Below the pieces are notes generated by a model. The model did not search any database, was not told where the DNA came from, and was given only the letters and a program-made list of their open reading frames with translations. Position numbers and translations under genes: made by a program. Shown here in pieces: positions 22,832 through 29,266 of a stretch of 35,491 bases of DNA (position 1 is the stretch's first letter; every line of letters starts with the position of its first letter). Source of the stretch: a virus; IMG/VR virus record IMGVR_UViG_3300048839_000342, positions 1 through 35,491 of that record. One strand, 5' to 3'.

Positions 22832-23071
22832 TCAAGTCGTGATCACGCCCATGCGGGCGCGTTCGAGGTCGATGCGTGCCAAGTGCCGCGTATGCTCGTC
22901 AAGTTTCGACTTCATTTGTTCGATCGAGGGCAGCACCTCCCGCTCAATCATCATCGCGTGCTTTTCCACCTTGGTTCCGAGCCGCCACACCGCGAAGGTA
23001 AGCGGAATCACGACAGCCCCGTGGAACGCGATCAGGACGCCGACTGCCGCGATCACTTCGCTCATCGTCAT
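22832..23071 (-). CDS. Membrane-anchored coiled-coil protein, i-spanin-like (79 aa)
   Basis: ATG 23071 overlaps the upstream stop (ATGA). Residues 5-29 form one N-terminal membrane segment (VIAAVGVLIAFHGAVVIPLT), followed by an amphipathic charged helix (KVEKHAMMIEREVLPSIEQM, KSKLDEHTRHLARIDLERAR). An N-terminal anchor plus coiled coil is the layout of i-spanins (Rz). The lipoprotein at 23936 would be the o-spanin partner. This is inferred from topology; small tail-associated membrane proteins have the same shape. Confidence 0.55.
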   Translation of the reverse strand: MTMSEVIAAVGVLIAFHGAVVIPLTFAVWRLGTKVEKHAMMIEREVLPSIEQMKSKLDEHTRHLARIDLERARMGVITT

Positions 23072-23706
23072 GTGGTGGCCCTCGCCTTGATGGTGCGGAT
23101 CAGTGCCTTGTCCGTCGCGTCCATCTTGCGCGACAGATTCGCCTTCACGATATCGGCAGATTGCGGGCTCTGCTTGGAGGCTTCTTCCACCCCCTGCACC
23201 ACGCGGGCGAGGGTGTGGTCCACCTTGCGTGCCCGCCACTCGGCGAGCAGCGTCGGGAACAGGGCGACCGCAGCCGCACCGAGCAGCACGAACACCGCGA
23301 GAGCGGGGTACATGGCGACCGCGATCAGAGCCGCGCCGAGCACCCCGGCATGAATGGCGAGTTTGCGGAACCCGGCCCACCACAGCCCGGCCCCGCCGGC
23401 GAGGGCCGCGATGCCCGCCCAGAGCAGGATCGAGCCGAGAGCGTCGCCGCCGCCGAACGCGGTGCCCGAGGATTGACGATCCAGCGAGCCGCCCGAGCCG
23501 GACGCGGAACCGATGTCCACCGTTGCGGGCGTGCCCGTCACCGAGTCCTTCAGGTCCGCCCCAATGGCGGTGGCGCCGGCGCCGGTAGCCGAGCCCGAGG
23601 CGTCGCGGGTGGTGAGGCCGCCGTCCTCCTCGTCCCATTCGACCTGCACATGCGTGCCGGGCGGAAGGCCACGCAGCCACTCGGCGATGTCGGGTGGGAT
23701 CGTCAT
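23068..23706 (-). CDS. Multi-span membrane protein of unknown function (212 aa)
   Basis: ATG 23706 overlaps the lipoprotein stop as ATGA and GAGGAGG lies upstream. Residues 1-35 are a soluble start (MTIPPDIAEWLRGLPPGTHV), residues 36-95 a Gly/Ser/Ala linker, and residues 96-155 contain three hydrophobic segments (ILLWAGIAALAGGAGLWWAG; LAIHAGVLGAALIAVAMY; LAVFVLLGAAAVALF). A basic helical C-terminus follows. Multiple spans beside a lipoprotein and an i-spanin-like gene fit a holin-like lysis role, but no family is recognised. Confidence 0.6.
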   Translation of the reverse strand: MTIPPDIAEWLRGLPPGTHVQVEWDEEDGGLTTRDASGSATGAGATAIGADLKDSVTGTPATVDIGSASGSGGSLDRQSSGTAFGGGDALGSILLWAGIAALAGGAGLWWAGFRKLAIHAGVLGAALIAVAMYPALAVFVLLGAAAVALFPTLLAEWRARKVDHTLARVVQGVEEASKQSPQSADIVKANLSRKMDATDKALIRTIKARATT

Positions 23707-23936
23707 TTGGTGGCCTCCTCCGGCGAGACGAGGATGACCAGCGTGCCGCCCCGATCGGTGTCGTTCGGCAGGATGACGCGGAGCCGCAAGGCCCGTTTCG
23801 TGGGGCCCTGCCGGTGCGTAGATTCGCTCACCGTGGTAGTCCCCGGCGTGATGGTCGTCTTGGCTGGCCGCTGGGGCGAGGTGCAGCCCGCGAGTGCGAT
23901 CAGGGCGAGCCCGGCGGCGATCCGTGCCATTCGCAT
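23703..23936 (-). CDS. Small lipoprotein, possible o-spanin (77 aa)
   Basis: ATG 23936 has AGGAGG 5 nt upstream. Residues 1-20 (MRMARIAAGLALIALAGC) are a lipoprotein signal peptide with lipobox L-A-G-C at the cleavage site. The mature part is short, Thr/Pro-containing, then basic (THRQGPTKRALRLRVILP). Lipoproteins of this size beside a membrane-anchored coiled-coil protein are often o-spanins. It opens the leftward block after the early terminator and has a candidate promoter just upstream. Confidence 0.65.
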   Translation of the reverse strand: MRMARIAAGLALIALAGCTSPQRPAKTTITPGTTTVSESTHRQGPTKRALRLRVILPNDTDRGGTLVILVSPEEATK

Positions 23937-23948
23937 GTCGGCCTCCTG

Positions 23949-23977
23949 CCGGTAGCATATCACCACGAACGAGTCAA
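23949..23977 (-). promoter_or_regulatory. Candidate promoter TTGACT-N17-TACCGG for the lipoprotein block
   Basis: On the minus strand TTGACT (23977-23972) and TACCGG (23954-23949) lie 17 nt apart, just downstream of the early-operon terminator and upstream of the lipoprotein start. The -10 is weak by the TATAAT rule, but the same TTGACT-N17-TACCG combination occurs before the rightward HTH gene at 34660-34688. The rest of the 23937-24198 gap holds only the terminator and GC-rich sequence. Confidence 0.45.
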
Positions 23978-24008
23978 TGGGGGGTAGCCCCGAACCGGGG
24001 CCGAGAAT

Positions 24009-24047
24009 GAAAAACCCGCCCGGGGCCCGTAGGCACGCCCGAGCGGG
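24009..24047 (-). terminator. Rho-independent terminator of the early leftward operon
   Basis: On the minus strand a 10-bp stem CCCGCTCGGG / CCCGGGCGGG (24047-24038 with 24024-24015, one G-U pair) encloses a 13-nt loop and is followed by TTTTT. It lies downstream of the last small early gene (24199) and upstream of the lipoprotein promoter, so it separates early from later transcription. Confidence 0.85.
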
Positions 24048-24198
24048 GAAAGGGTTGAAACCCCCCGCCCGTGTGTGCGAGCGGGGAGCAGCAAGAGAGA
24101 GACAAGAATCCCGGCAGTCCCGACTACAAGGCCGCCGAGATCACCCGGAACGCCCGGGCGGGAATCAGCCCGCCGCCAGCCCGACGGCGAGCCGAGCG

Positions 24199-24288
24199 TC
24201 AACCGATCGCACCTGCCCAGTCCCAGCGGGCTCGCAGCAGGCTCAAGGTTGACCACGCGAGGCCGGAGAGCACGATGAGGGAGATCAT
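24199..24288 (-). CDS. Micro membrane protein (29 aa)
   Basis: ATG 24288 has an excellent AAAGGAGG site 5 nt upstream. The product MISLIVLSGLAWSTLSLL is one hydrophobic helix, followed by ARWDWAGAIG. Strong initiation and a single membrane helix make this a likely real micro-protein. It is the last gene before the early-operon terminator. Confidence 0.6.
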   Translation of the reverse strand: MISLIVLSGLAWSTLSLLRARWDWAGAIG

Positions 24289-24309
24289 CGGGCCTCCTTT
24301 CCCCCCGCG

Positions 24310-24537
24310 TTACGGGGCGGGAGCCTCCCCGGAATCGTCGGAGGTGTAGTCACCCCACGCGGCATCGTACTCGATTCGGGCCGCCTGGATCAACCCGTCC
24401 AGCCGTTGCAGGTGGAGCGGGACAGCCTCGACGGAACAGTACGAGAGCGATTCGATCGCCTTCCGCAAATCGCCCTGCACCCGCTGGCGGATGTGTGCCA
24501 TCCGCTTGCCCGGCGTCATCACTTGCTGCTCGCTCAT
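24310..24537 (-). CDS. Unknown small helical protein (75 aa)
   Basis: ATG 24537 overlaps the upstream stop as ATGA, with AAGGGGAAACC upstream. The product MSEQQVMTPGKRMAHIRQRV is helical with an acidic tail (DDSGEAPAP). No family is recognised. It belongs to a run of very small coupled early genes. Confidence 0.65.
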   Translation of the reverse strand: MSEQQVMTPGKRMAHIRQRVQGDLRKAIESLSYCSVEAVPLHLQRLDGLIQAARIEYDAAWGDYTSDDSGEAPAP

Positions 24538-24731
24538 GGTTTCCCCTTGAATAGCGGCATATCCGCCTTGTGCGCCTTCTCCAGTTCGCGTGCCAACTGC
24601 TCCACCAGAGGGGCAATCTGGCAAGCCCATATCGTGCAGCCGCTCGTCTGGACTACACGGGCAACCTGACGGGCGCGAAAGATCAAGGCCTCCACGGAAT
24701 CGAGCCCATCGGGTATGCCGTTGTAGGTCAT
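24534..24731 (-). CDS. Unknown small helical protein (65 aa)
   Basis: ATG 24731 overlaps the upstream stop as ATGA and the stop overlaps the next start in the same way. The product MTYNGIPDGLDSVEALIFRA is helical with two cysteines in the middle (CTIWACQIAPL). No family is recognised. Coupling on both sides supports translation. Confidence 0.65.
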   Translation of the reverse strand: MTYNGIPDGLDSVEALIFRARQVARVVQTSGCTIWACQIAPLVEQLARELEKAHKADMPLFKGKP

Positions 24732-24970
24732 TCGGCAATCTCTCCGCTGTCCCGCTCCGATCCCCGCAACACACGCACCGCCTCGTCAAACTCCGCACGG
24801 GTGGGGTAGGGGCCAAGAGCCCAGCCGTGCAGGAACCCGCGACCGTAGTGGCCATCCTCGAGCACGGGCGTCCCTTGCGAGACGGTTCCATCCGTCTTGC
24901 GCACGCGGCCCTTCGGGTTCATCGTCCGTTGCACCCGGCCCATGATCTCGCCGCGTCTGCCCATGTTCAC
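24728..24970 (-). CDS. Unknown small protein (80 aa)
   Basis: The GTG at 24970 overlaps the upstream stop as GTGA and has GGAGGG 6 nt upstream; ATG 24964 is the alternative. The product is basic at the start (VNMGRRGEIMGRVQRTMNPK), has a GHYGRGFLHGWALGPYPTRA segment and a helical end. No family is recognised. It lies next to the Holliday-junction-type nuclease. Confidence 0.6.
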   Translation of the reverse strand: MNMGRRGEIMGRVQRTMNPKGRVRKTDGTVSQGTPVLEDGHYGRGFLHGWALGPYPTRAEFDEAVRVLRGSERDSGEIAE

Positions 24971-25278
24971 GGAACCCTCCTCGCCAGTTCCGGCAAGTCC
25001 GACAAGCGGAGCATCACCACCCACTCGGTATCGCCGTCCTCGCGCATCAGCACGATCGGCACCTCGCCCTTCGCGTCGGACTCCGCTTGACGCAGGTGAT
25101 TCAACGCCGCGATGCTCGCCCGCCGCTTGCACTCGACATGCACGCCTTCCCAGCCGATCAAGTCGGCGGATAGTTTGCCGTCGACCTGGGCGGTGCGGCG
25201 GAGTTCGAGGCCGAGATGCTGGAGCACGGCCCGTGCCGCGTCCAGTTCGCCGGCTTTGCCCTTGCGTTTGCTGTTCAC
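24967..25278 (-). CDS. Holliday junction resolvase-type PD-(D/E)XK nuclease (103 aa)
   Basis: The GTG at 25278 follows GAAGGGGGC. The fold pattern is that of Hjc/phage resolvases: KRKGKAGELDAARAVLQHLG with the first Glu, LELRRTAQVDGKLSADLIGW with the catalytic Asp, then VHVECKRRASIAALNHLRQA with the E-x-K motif, and a helical-strand end EVPIVLMREDGDTEWVVML. It would cut branched DNA before packaging and works with the ERF and nuclease genes of the same operon. Confidence 0.8.
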   Translation of the reverse strand: MNSKRKGKAGELDAARAVLQHLGLELRRTAQVDGKLSADLIGWEGVHVECKRRASIAALNHLRQAESDAKGEVPIVLMREDGDTEWVVMLRLSDLPELARRVP

Positions 25279-25290
25279 CGCTTGCCCCCT

Positions 25291-25716
25291 TCAGTGAAAG
25301 TGGAGCGGCTCGCCCGCAGCCGAAGCAAGGTCACAGCCCGCAGCGAAACGCATCGTCTTTTCGATCATGTCCTCATTCTCGGCCCATGCAGCATTTTTCG
25401 CAATCACCCGAAGCCTGTCCGCCAAAGGGCCAAGATCCGGCACCGCGATCTCGCCGTCGCAGTCCGAATGGTCGAGCAGGACGAACAGCGGATCCGGCTT
25501 CAGGATTTCCCACGGGATCGGCGGGTATGTCTCCCTCCGCTCGTGTCGTTTCCCGCCGGGCAGCCGGACGCCGCCGACGAACTCCCACCCATCATCACCG
25601 TAAAAGCCCTCCATCGCGTCCAGCGGGATACCAACTTGCTTCGCAAGCCAGTTGCGCCACTCTCGGAACGAGGAATACGGCCCACTCCATGCGTCGTGCG
25701 AAACATCAAGCCCCAT
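25291..25716 (-). CDS. Conserved-looking phage protein of unknown function (141 aa)
   Basis: ATG 25716 follows AAGGGAGC. The product opens MGLDVSHDAWSGPYSSFREW and contains LFVLLDHSDCDGEIAVPDLG, phrases I have seen in hypothetical proteins of several tailed phages. The His/Asp/Cys cluster HSDCDGE might bind metal. The function is unknown. The start overlaps a short membrane gene by 11 nt. Confidence 0.75.
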   Translation of the reverse strand: MGLDVSHDAWSGPYSSFREWRNWLAKQVGIPLDAMEGFYGDDGWEFVGGVRLPGGKRHERRETYPPIPWEILKPDPLFVLLDHSDCDGEIAVPDLGPLADRLRVIAKNAAWAENEDMIEKTMRFAAGCDLASAAGEPLHFH

Positions 25717-25885
25717 TGCGTGCTCCCTTCGATTTTGTCAGCGTCGCCATATACGCCGCGTGCAGGCCCACCGCGACGATCAGCGTGCCGATCGCGGCCT
25801 GCTCGCCGCCGCTGCCGACGATGACGAGAAGGCCGAGCGTCCAGATCAGGCCCGGCCAGAGGAAGTATTCAAACTGCCGCATCAT
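25706..25885 (-). CDS. Small two-helix membrane protein (59 aa)
   Basis: ATG 25885 follows AAAGGGG; the next ATG at 25882 has better spacing. The product has two hydrophobic helices (YFLWPGLIWTLGLLVIVGSG and AAIGTLIVAVGLHAAYMATL) and a basic tail (TKSKGARNGA). The topology would suit a small holin-type or membrane accessory protein, yet it sits among early genes. It overlaps both neighbours (17 and 11 nt). Confidence 0.65.
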   Translation of the reverse strand: MMRQFEYFLWPGLIWTLGLLVIVGSGGEQAAIGTLIVAVGLHAAYMATLTKSKGARNGA

Positions 25886-26459
25886 TCGCCCCTTTCATCG
25901 CTTCCGCCCACGCCCGCACGCCTGCGATCACAGCAAGATATGGGGCGAGGTACGGCGTGTCCGCGTGTTTCGTGCGCACGGCTGCCTCAAACTCGTCGAG
26001 CGTGCCGATGAAGCAGCCTCGTGTGACCTCGATATGATCGCCTCTCGGGTACGCCATCAGCGTGCCAGACGCAGAGCCGACGCCGATGAGGCACAGATAT
26101 CTACCGCGTTCGATGCTGGCGGACTCGCCGATGCGGGCGGACACGCCGATGCTGGCGTACTCGCCGATGTTGGCGGACACGCCGATGCTGGCGGACTCGC
26201 CGATGCTGGCGGACTCGCCGATGCTGGCGGACCTGCCGATGCTGGCGGACTCGCTGATGCTGGCGTACCTGCCAATGATGGCGGACTCGCCGATGCTGGC
26301 GGACCTGCCGATGCTGGCGGACCTGCCGATGCTGGCGGACCTGCCGATGCTGGTGGACTCGCCGATGATGGCGGACTTGTGCGCCCAGCCGCCACCGACA
26401 GCAATGTAGTCCTCCGTACTCCCGCCATGCCTGTCAATCACCCATTGCGGTGCGTTCAT
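25869..26459 (-). CDS. Hexapeptide-repeat (left-handed beta-helix) protein (196 aa)
   Basis: ATG 26459 follows AAAGGGG. Residues about 28-118 are roughly 15 tandem hexapeptides of the type S-A-S-I-G-E/R, fitting the [I/V]-G-x4 rule of left-handed beta-helices. They are encoded by tandem 18-bp units on the DNA (26110-26380). A non-repeat C-terminal domain follows (LIGVGSASGTLMAYPRGDHI, VTRGCFIGTLDEFEAAVRTK). Beta-helices of this type occur in acyltransferases and carbonic anhydrases, but no catalytic residue is seen. Function is unknown; DNA repeats allow in-frame length change. Confidence 0.75.
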   Translation of the reverse strand: MNAPQWVIDRHGGSTEDYIAVGGGWAHKSAIIGESTSIGRSASIGRSASIGRSASIGESAIIGRYASISESASIGRSASIGESASIGESASIGVSANIGEYASIGVSARIGESASIERGRYLCLIGVGSASGTLMAYPRGDHIEVTRGCFIGTLDEFEAAVRTKHADTPYLAPYLAVIAGVRAWAEAMKGANDAAV

Positions 26460-26502
26460 CGTGTACCCCTTTCACCCAACGCTATGCCGGTGCCGGTGAC
26501 GA

Positions 26503-26524
26503 TCAAGGCACGGGATCGGATTTT
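26503..26524. repeat. 22-bp direct repeat, left copy
   Basis: The sequence TCAAGGCACGGGATCGGA plus TTTT recurs exactly at 27170-27191 in the same orientation. On the minus strand it encodes the last residues KSDPVP and the stop of the DpdA-like gene. The two copies bound a 667-bp segment. Confidence 0.85.
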
Positions 26525-27159
26525 TTTATGAACAGGTGCCCCTCGCACAAAGCCTGCAATACGCCTGAGAGTTGTGCCCTGTCGCCCCTCCAGATGCCCG
26601 TGCCGTCCGCCGAGTCCGCCCCAATGTCTATGCAGTGCCTGATCCTCCCGCGAGTATTCACGCGTGCGACATGCGACCACATCCCCCTCGCCCTTGCCTC
26701 GCTGCACCACATTTCCGCAGTCCGCCATTTCCATTCTGTGGATCCGCCGACAAATACCGCCTGATATCCGTCGAGATCGTCCGGGCCCATGCCGTCCTGC
26801 ACCGCGATGGCGATTCGGCCTTGCCAGCCATATTCCCGCAGGTGCCGGCGATGCTTTCGGCTCAGTTCCCGGGTTCGATCACCGTGATACGGCACATCGG
26901 GTGCGACGATAAACAAGGGATCCAGCGACTCCCGTATACACCGCTTAACCATCTCATAGAATGGCGGAAACAGTTTCATGCCCTTCGGTGGCTGGTCCGG
27001 CGCGTGATACTGGCCGTTATCCAGAGCAAACGGGATGGATTTACCGTTTCGGTTCGGATTCCTCCAGCCGCCAGAAACGGAAATCATCCAGCCGAGTTCT
27101 TCATAACCGCGTTCCCTCATTCCCCATACGCGAGAGTTGTTAGCCGCAAGGTAGAGCAT
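26503..27159 (-). CDS. DpdA/TGT-like deazaguanine-type protein (218 aa)
   Basis: The pattern fits the small phage relatives of DpdA, a tRNA-guanine-transglycosylase-like TIM-barrel family that inserts 7-deazaguanine bases in DNA: IPFALDNGQYHAPDQPPKG, DPLFIVAPDVPYHGDRTREL, GRIAIAVQDGMGPDDLDGYQ, AVFVGGSTEWKWRTAEMWCS, SHVARVNTRGRIRHCIDIGA and DSADGTGIW. The Asp residues in APDV and VQDG stand where TGT enzymes keep catalytic Asp; equivalence is inferred. ATG 27159 has only a weak ribosome site. The segment is somewhat lower in GC and is flanked by a 22-bp repeat, so it looks inserted. Activity on DNA would require host deazaguanine precursors. Confidence 0.7.
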   Translation of the reverse strand: MLYLAANNSRVWGMRERGYEELGWMISVSGGWRNPNRNGKSIPFALDNGQYHAPDQPPKGMKLFPPFYEMVKRCIRESLDPLFIVAPDVPYHGDRTRELSRKHRRHLREYGWQGRIAIAVQDGMGPDDLDGYQAVFVGGSTEWKWRTAEMWCSEARARGMWSHVARVNTRGRIRHCIDIGADSADGTGIWRGDRAQLSGVLQALCEGHLFIKKSDPVP

Positions 27160-27169
27160 TGTTTCATCT

Positions 27170-27191
27170 TCAAGGCACGGGATCGGATTTT
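27170..27191. repeat. 22-bp direct repeat, right copy
   Basis: Exact copy of 26503-26524. On the minus strand it encodes KSDPVP and the stop of the 159-aa gene, giving this protein and the DpdA-like protein the same last residues. Confidence 0.85.
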
Positions 27192-27649
27192 CTTTGACGC
27201 ACCATTTCCTGAAAGAACGGCACCTTCTCCCATGACTCGTACCGCACGCCACGCGGGCTTGTCCACGGCTTCAGGATCCACGGGTAGGCCTCGATCGCCG
27301 CTTCGCGGTCGCGTGCGTACATCGCGTACGGGCCTTCGTGCGACTTGAAGATGTCCACCTCCGGGGCCTGCTCGATCGGCCTCGGGGCGGATCGCGGGAC
27401 GAGATGCCAGAGCGTGTCCAGGATCTCGCCGCGTTGCAGCCGCTCGCCGCCCTTGCGGTTGCGGGCCGCCACGAGGCACGCCTGAATCTGTTCCCAGCCG
27501 ATGCCCTTGCCGACGATGCGGATCACGCCATCGCGGAAGTATTCCAAGTCCTCTTTCGTCGCCCGGCCCCGGCTCGCGTCTTGGACGGACTGGAACTGGA
27601 ACGGCCACGCGGATTCGAGGTACGCTTTGATGTCCTGCCTGATTTCCAT
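27170..27649 (-). CDS. Unknown protein after the replication initiator (159 aa)
   Basis: ATG 27649 lies 1 nt after the initiator stop with AGGGTGGTGAA upstream. The product is helical and basic (MEIRQDIKAYLESAWPFQFQ, EDLEYFRDGVIRIVGKGIG, LDTLWHLVPRSAPRPIEQAP). Position right after the initiator is where helicase loaders often lie, but no ATPase motif is present. The C-terminal residues KSDPVP are shared with the next gene through the 22-bp direct repeat, so the original 3' end may have been replaced or duplicated. Confidence 0.7.
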   Translation of the reverse strand: MEIRQDIKAYLESAWPFQFQSVQDASRGRATKEDLEYFRDGVIRIVGKGIGWEQIQACLVAARNRKGGERLQRGEILDTLWHLVPRSAPRPIEQAPEVDIFKSHEGPYAMYARDREAAIEAYPWILKPWTSPRGVRYESWEKVPFFQEMVRQRKSDPVP

Positions 27650-27650
27650 T

Positions 27651-28619
27651 TCACCACCCTTCGATCTTCTCGAACTTCGGCCCCTTGTGATTCTCATCGA
27701 ATACCGCCGGGTACTCGCCGGCGGGGATCGCGTCGTGCATCGCCGCGATGGCCACCCGGCGGACGGTGTGGAGGGCCTGCATCCCCCGGCAGCCGTTCAT
27801 GCGGGCCAGCCCGACATCCAGCCCGGCGCGAAGCATCCGGGCCCGATCGAGCGGCTCGGCTCCGCCCCATTCCGCCCGCTCGCGTCCGTTGACGGCGAAG
27901 CCCCCGGAGGCCCGGACGATCTCGCCGATGCGGACGGCGGGGATGTTGTTTATCCCGAGCCCTACGGCGGGGCCGATGATCTCTCGGGCAATCTGGGAGA
28001 GCCGGGCGTCCTCGTCGTCGGGCTCCGATCTGTTAGGGGGTTCATGATTCCCGCTGCATGAACGCTCGCCCGGATGATTCATAGCATTCGCGCTAGCGAA
28101 TGCGCATGAATCTCTTATGGAGTAATGAGTGGGTAGCGCCGGCGCTACCTTTTCGACTCTGTGCGCTACCTTTTCGAGCCCATCCGCGCTACCTTTTTCG
28201 TTCTCGGCGCTACCTTTTCGTCTCTGTGCGCTACCTTTTTCTTGGGCCGATACAGTAGCGCATGCGCTACCTTTTTCGTCGATCGGCGTTAGGGCGTTCA
28301 CCCGGGCCCAGTCGATCACGAACAGGGACGCGACGCCCCGGCCAGCCCCCGGCTCCACGATCTTCAGCAGGCCCGCCTGGATCGTCTCTGCACGCATCCG
28401 CTTGACGGAACCGATGTGGGCCCCGGTCTCCCGTGCGATCGCGCCAGAGGCGATTCTGGATGGCTTGGACGGGTTGAAATCCCCGAGGGCGATCACAGCC
28501 CGGAGGTAGTCCCGGATCGTCCTGGGGATCACCGCCCGGCGAAGTGCCGCCGATGCTGCCGATTGTGTCTGTGGCGGTGTGAAGTCGCCCACCCGCGCGT
28601 CCGTGCTAGAATCGTTCAT
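27651..28619 (-). CDS. Replication initiator-like winged-helix protein (322 aa)
   Basis: ATG 28619 has AGGAGG upstream. Residues 35-110 form a winged HTH (DYLRAVIALGDFNPSKPSRI, SGAIARETGAHIGSVKRMRA, GLLKIVEPGAGRGVASLFVI) of the type found at the start of phage replication proteins. Residues about 115-160 contain KGSA/KVA repeats encoded by a DNA iteron array. The C-terminal 120 residues are helical (DARLSQIAREIIGPAVGLGI). As with lambda O, the gene seems to carry its own origin. No helicase is encoded, so it would recruit host replication proteins. Confidence 0.75.
   Translation of the reverse strand: MNDSSTDARVGDFTPPQTQSAASAALRRAVIPRTIRDYLRAVIALGDFNPSKPSRIASGAIARETGAHIGSVKRMRAETIQAGLLKIVEPGAGRGVASLFVIDWARVNALTPIDEKGSACATVSAQEKGSAQRRKGSAENEKGSADGLEKVAHRVEKVAPALPTHYSIRDSCAFASANAMNHPGERSCSGNHEPPNRSEPDDEDARLSQIAREIIGPAVGLGINNIPAVRIGEIVRASGGFAVNGRERAEWGGAEPLDRARMLRAGLDVGLARMNGCRGMQALHTVRRVAIAAMHDAIPAGEYPAVFDENHKGPKFEKIEGW
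28084..28278. other. Candidate replication origin: iteron array inside the initiator gene
   Basis: Six direct copies of GCGCTACCTTTT(T)CG start at 28142, 28163, 28186, 28207, 28228 and 28264 (spacing 21, 23, 21, 21, 36), that is two helical turns. The outer copies each face an inverted copy and form perfect palindromes: GGTAGCGCCGGCGCTACC at 28132-28149 and GTAGCGCATGCGCTAC at 28256-28271. Beside the array are an AT-richer stretch (28104-28129) and an 8-bp inverted repeat GCATTCGC/GCGAATGC (28084-28103). The layout resembles lambda ori within gene O. Copies are read in two frames (EKGSA and EKVA), so DNA rather than protein is conserved. Confidence 0.75.
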
Positions 28620-28693
28620 ACGGCCTCCTGCCTTGAGGTCCGCCCGCCCGAACGGCGCTCACAACGCCGCCGGGCATTTCGGATTCCGCGATT

Positions 28694-29266
28694 CTAGCCG
28701 ATCGCACCCCACTGGTCCGCCATCGCCTCGGCGATGCCCGTGTAGGTCATGCTTCGGCGTTTCCACCGATCCGGGCCCGGAGGTTCTCGATGCACCTTGC
28801 CGATTCGCCCGCTCACCACTCTGGTAGGCTGTAGCGGGTGCAGGCCTTTGAGCCAAAGCCCGGTCGCCTTAGTCTCGCCGTGCCCGAACTGCCAGGGTTG
28901 CACGATCTGATCCTGTCGCCGTCCGATGATCTCCACTGCGTAGCCGTGCATGATCGGGTTTTCCACCGCGATCTTTGGGCACGGAAGATTGAGGCACGCC
29001 CGAAAAAACTGGGCACCCGCCAGCATCAAGTCCCACCGCCCCGGCTTCGTGTGCAGCCATCGAACGCCGCTGTTGCAAAGGTAAGTACATGGCGGGTGAC
29101 AGATCAGCAGGTCGTACCCAGTCCAGTCCTGATCGAGACAATCACCCATGATGTGCGGGCCATCGGATTCCGTCGGCAGAAAATCGCACGACACCGCATC
29201 ATGCCCGCGTCGCAGGAACGCATTGCGTACAACGCCGCTGAACTCACACAAGACGCCGACTTTCAC
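28694..29266 (-). CDS. DNA cytosine methyltransferase-like protein (190 aa)
   Basis: The GTG at 29266 overlaps the upstream stop as GTGA. The SAM-binding start is VGVLCEFSGVVRNAFLRRGH, followed by SCDFLPTESDGPHIMGDCLD, then YDLLICHPPCTYLCNSGVRW with a PPC motif like motif IV of C5 methyltransferases, then PKIAVENPIMHGYAVEIIG with ENP like motif VI, and DQIVQPWQFGHGETKATGLW. Short phage proteins of this shape are usually called cytosine methyltransferases; the target recognition region is minimal and activity is unproven. The following 28620-28693 gap contains a GC hairpin and the initiator ribosome site. Confidence 0.7.
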   Translation of the reverse strand: MKVGVLCEFSGVVRNAFLRRGHDAVSCDFLPTESDGPHIMGDCLDQDWTGYDLLICHPPCTYLCNSGVRWLHTKPGRWDLMLAGAQFFRACLNLPCPKIAVENPIMHGYAVEIIGRRQDQIVQPWQFGHGETKATGLWLKGLHPLQPTRVVSGRIGKVHREPPGPDRWKRRSMTYTGIAEAMADQWGAIG

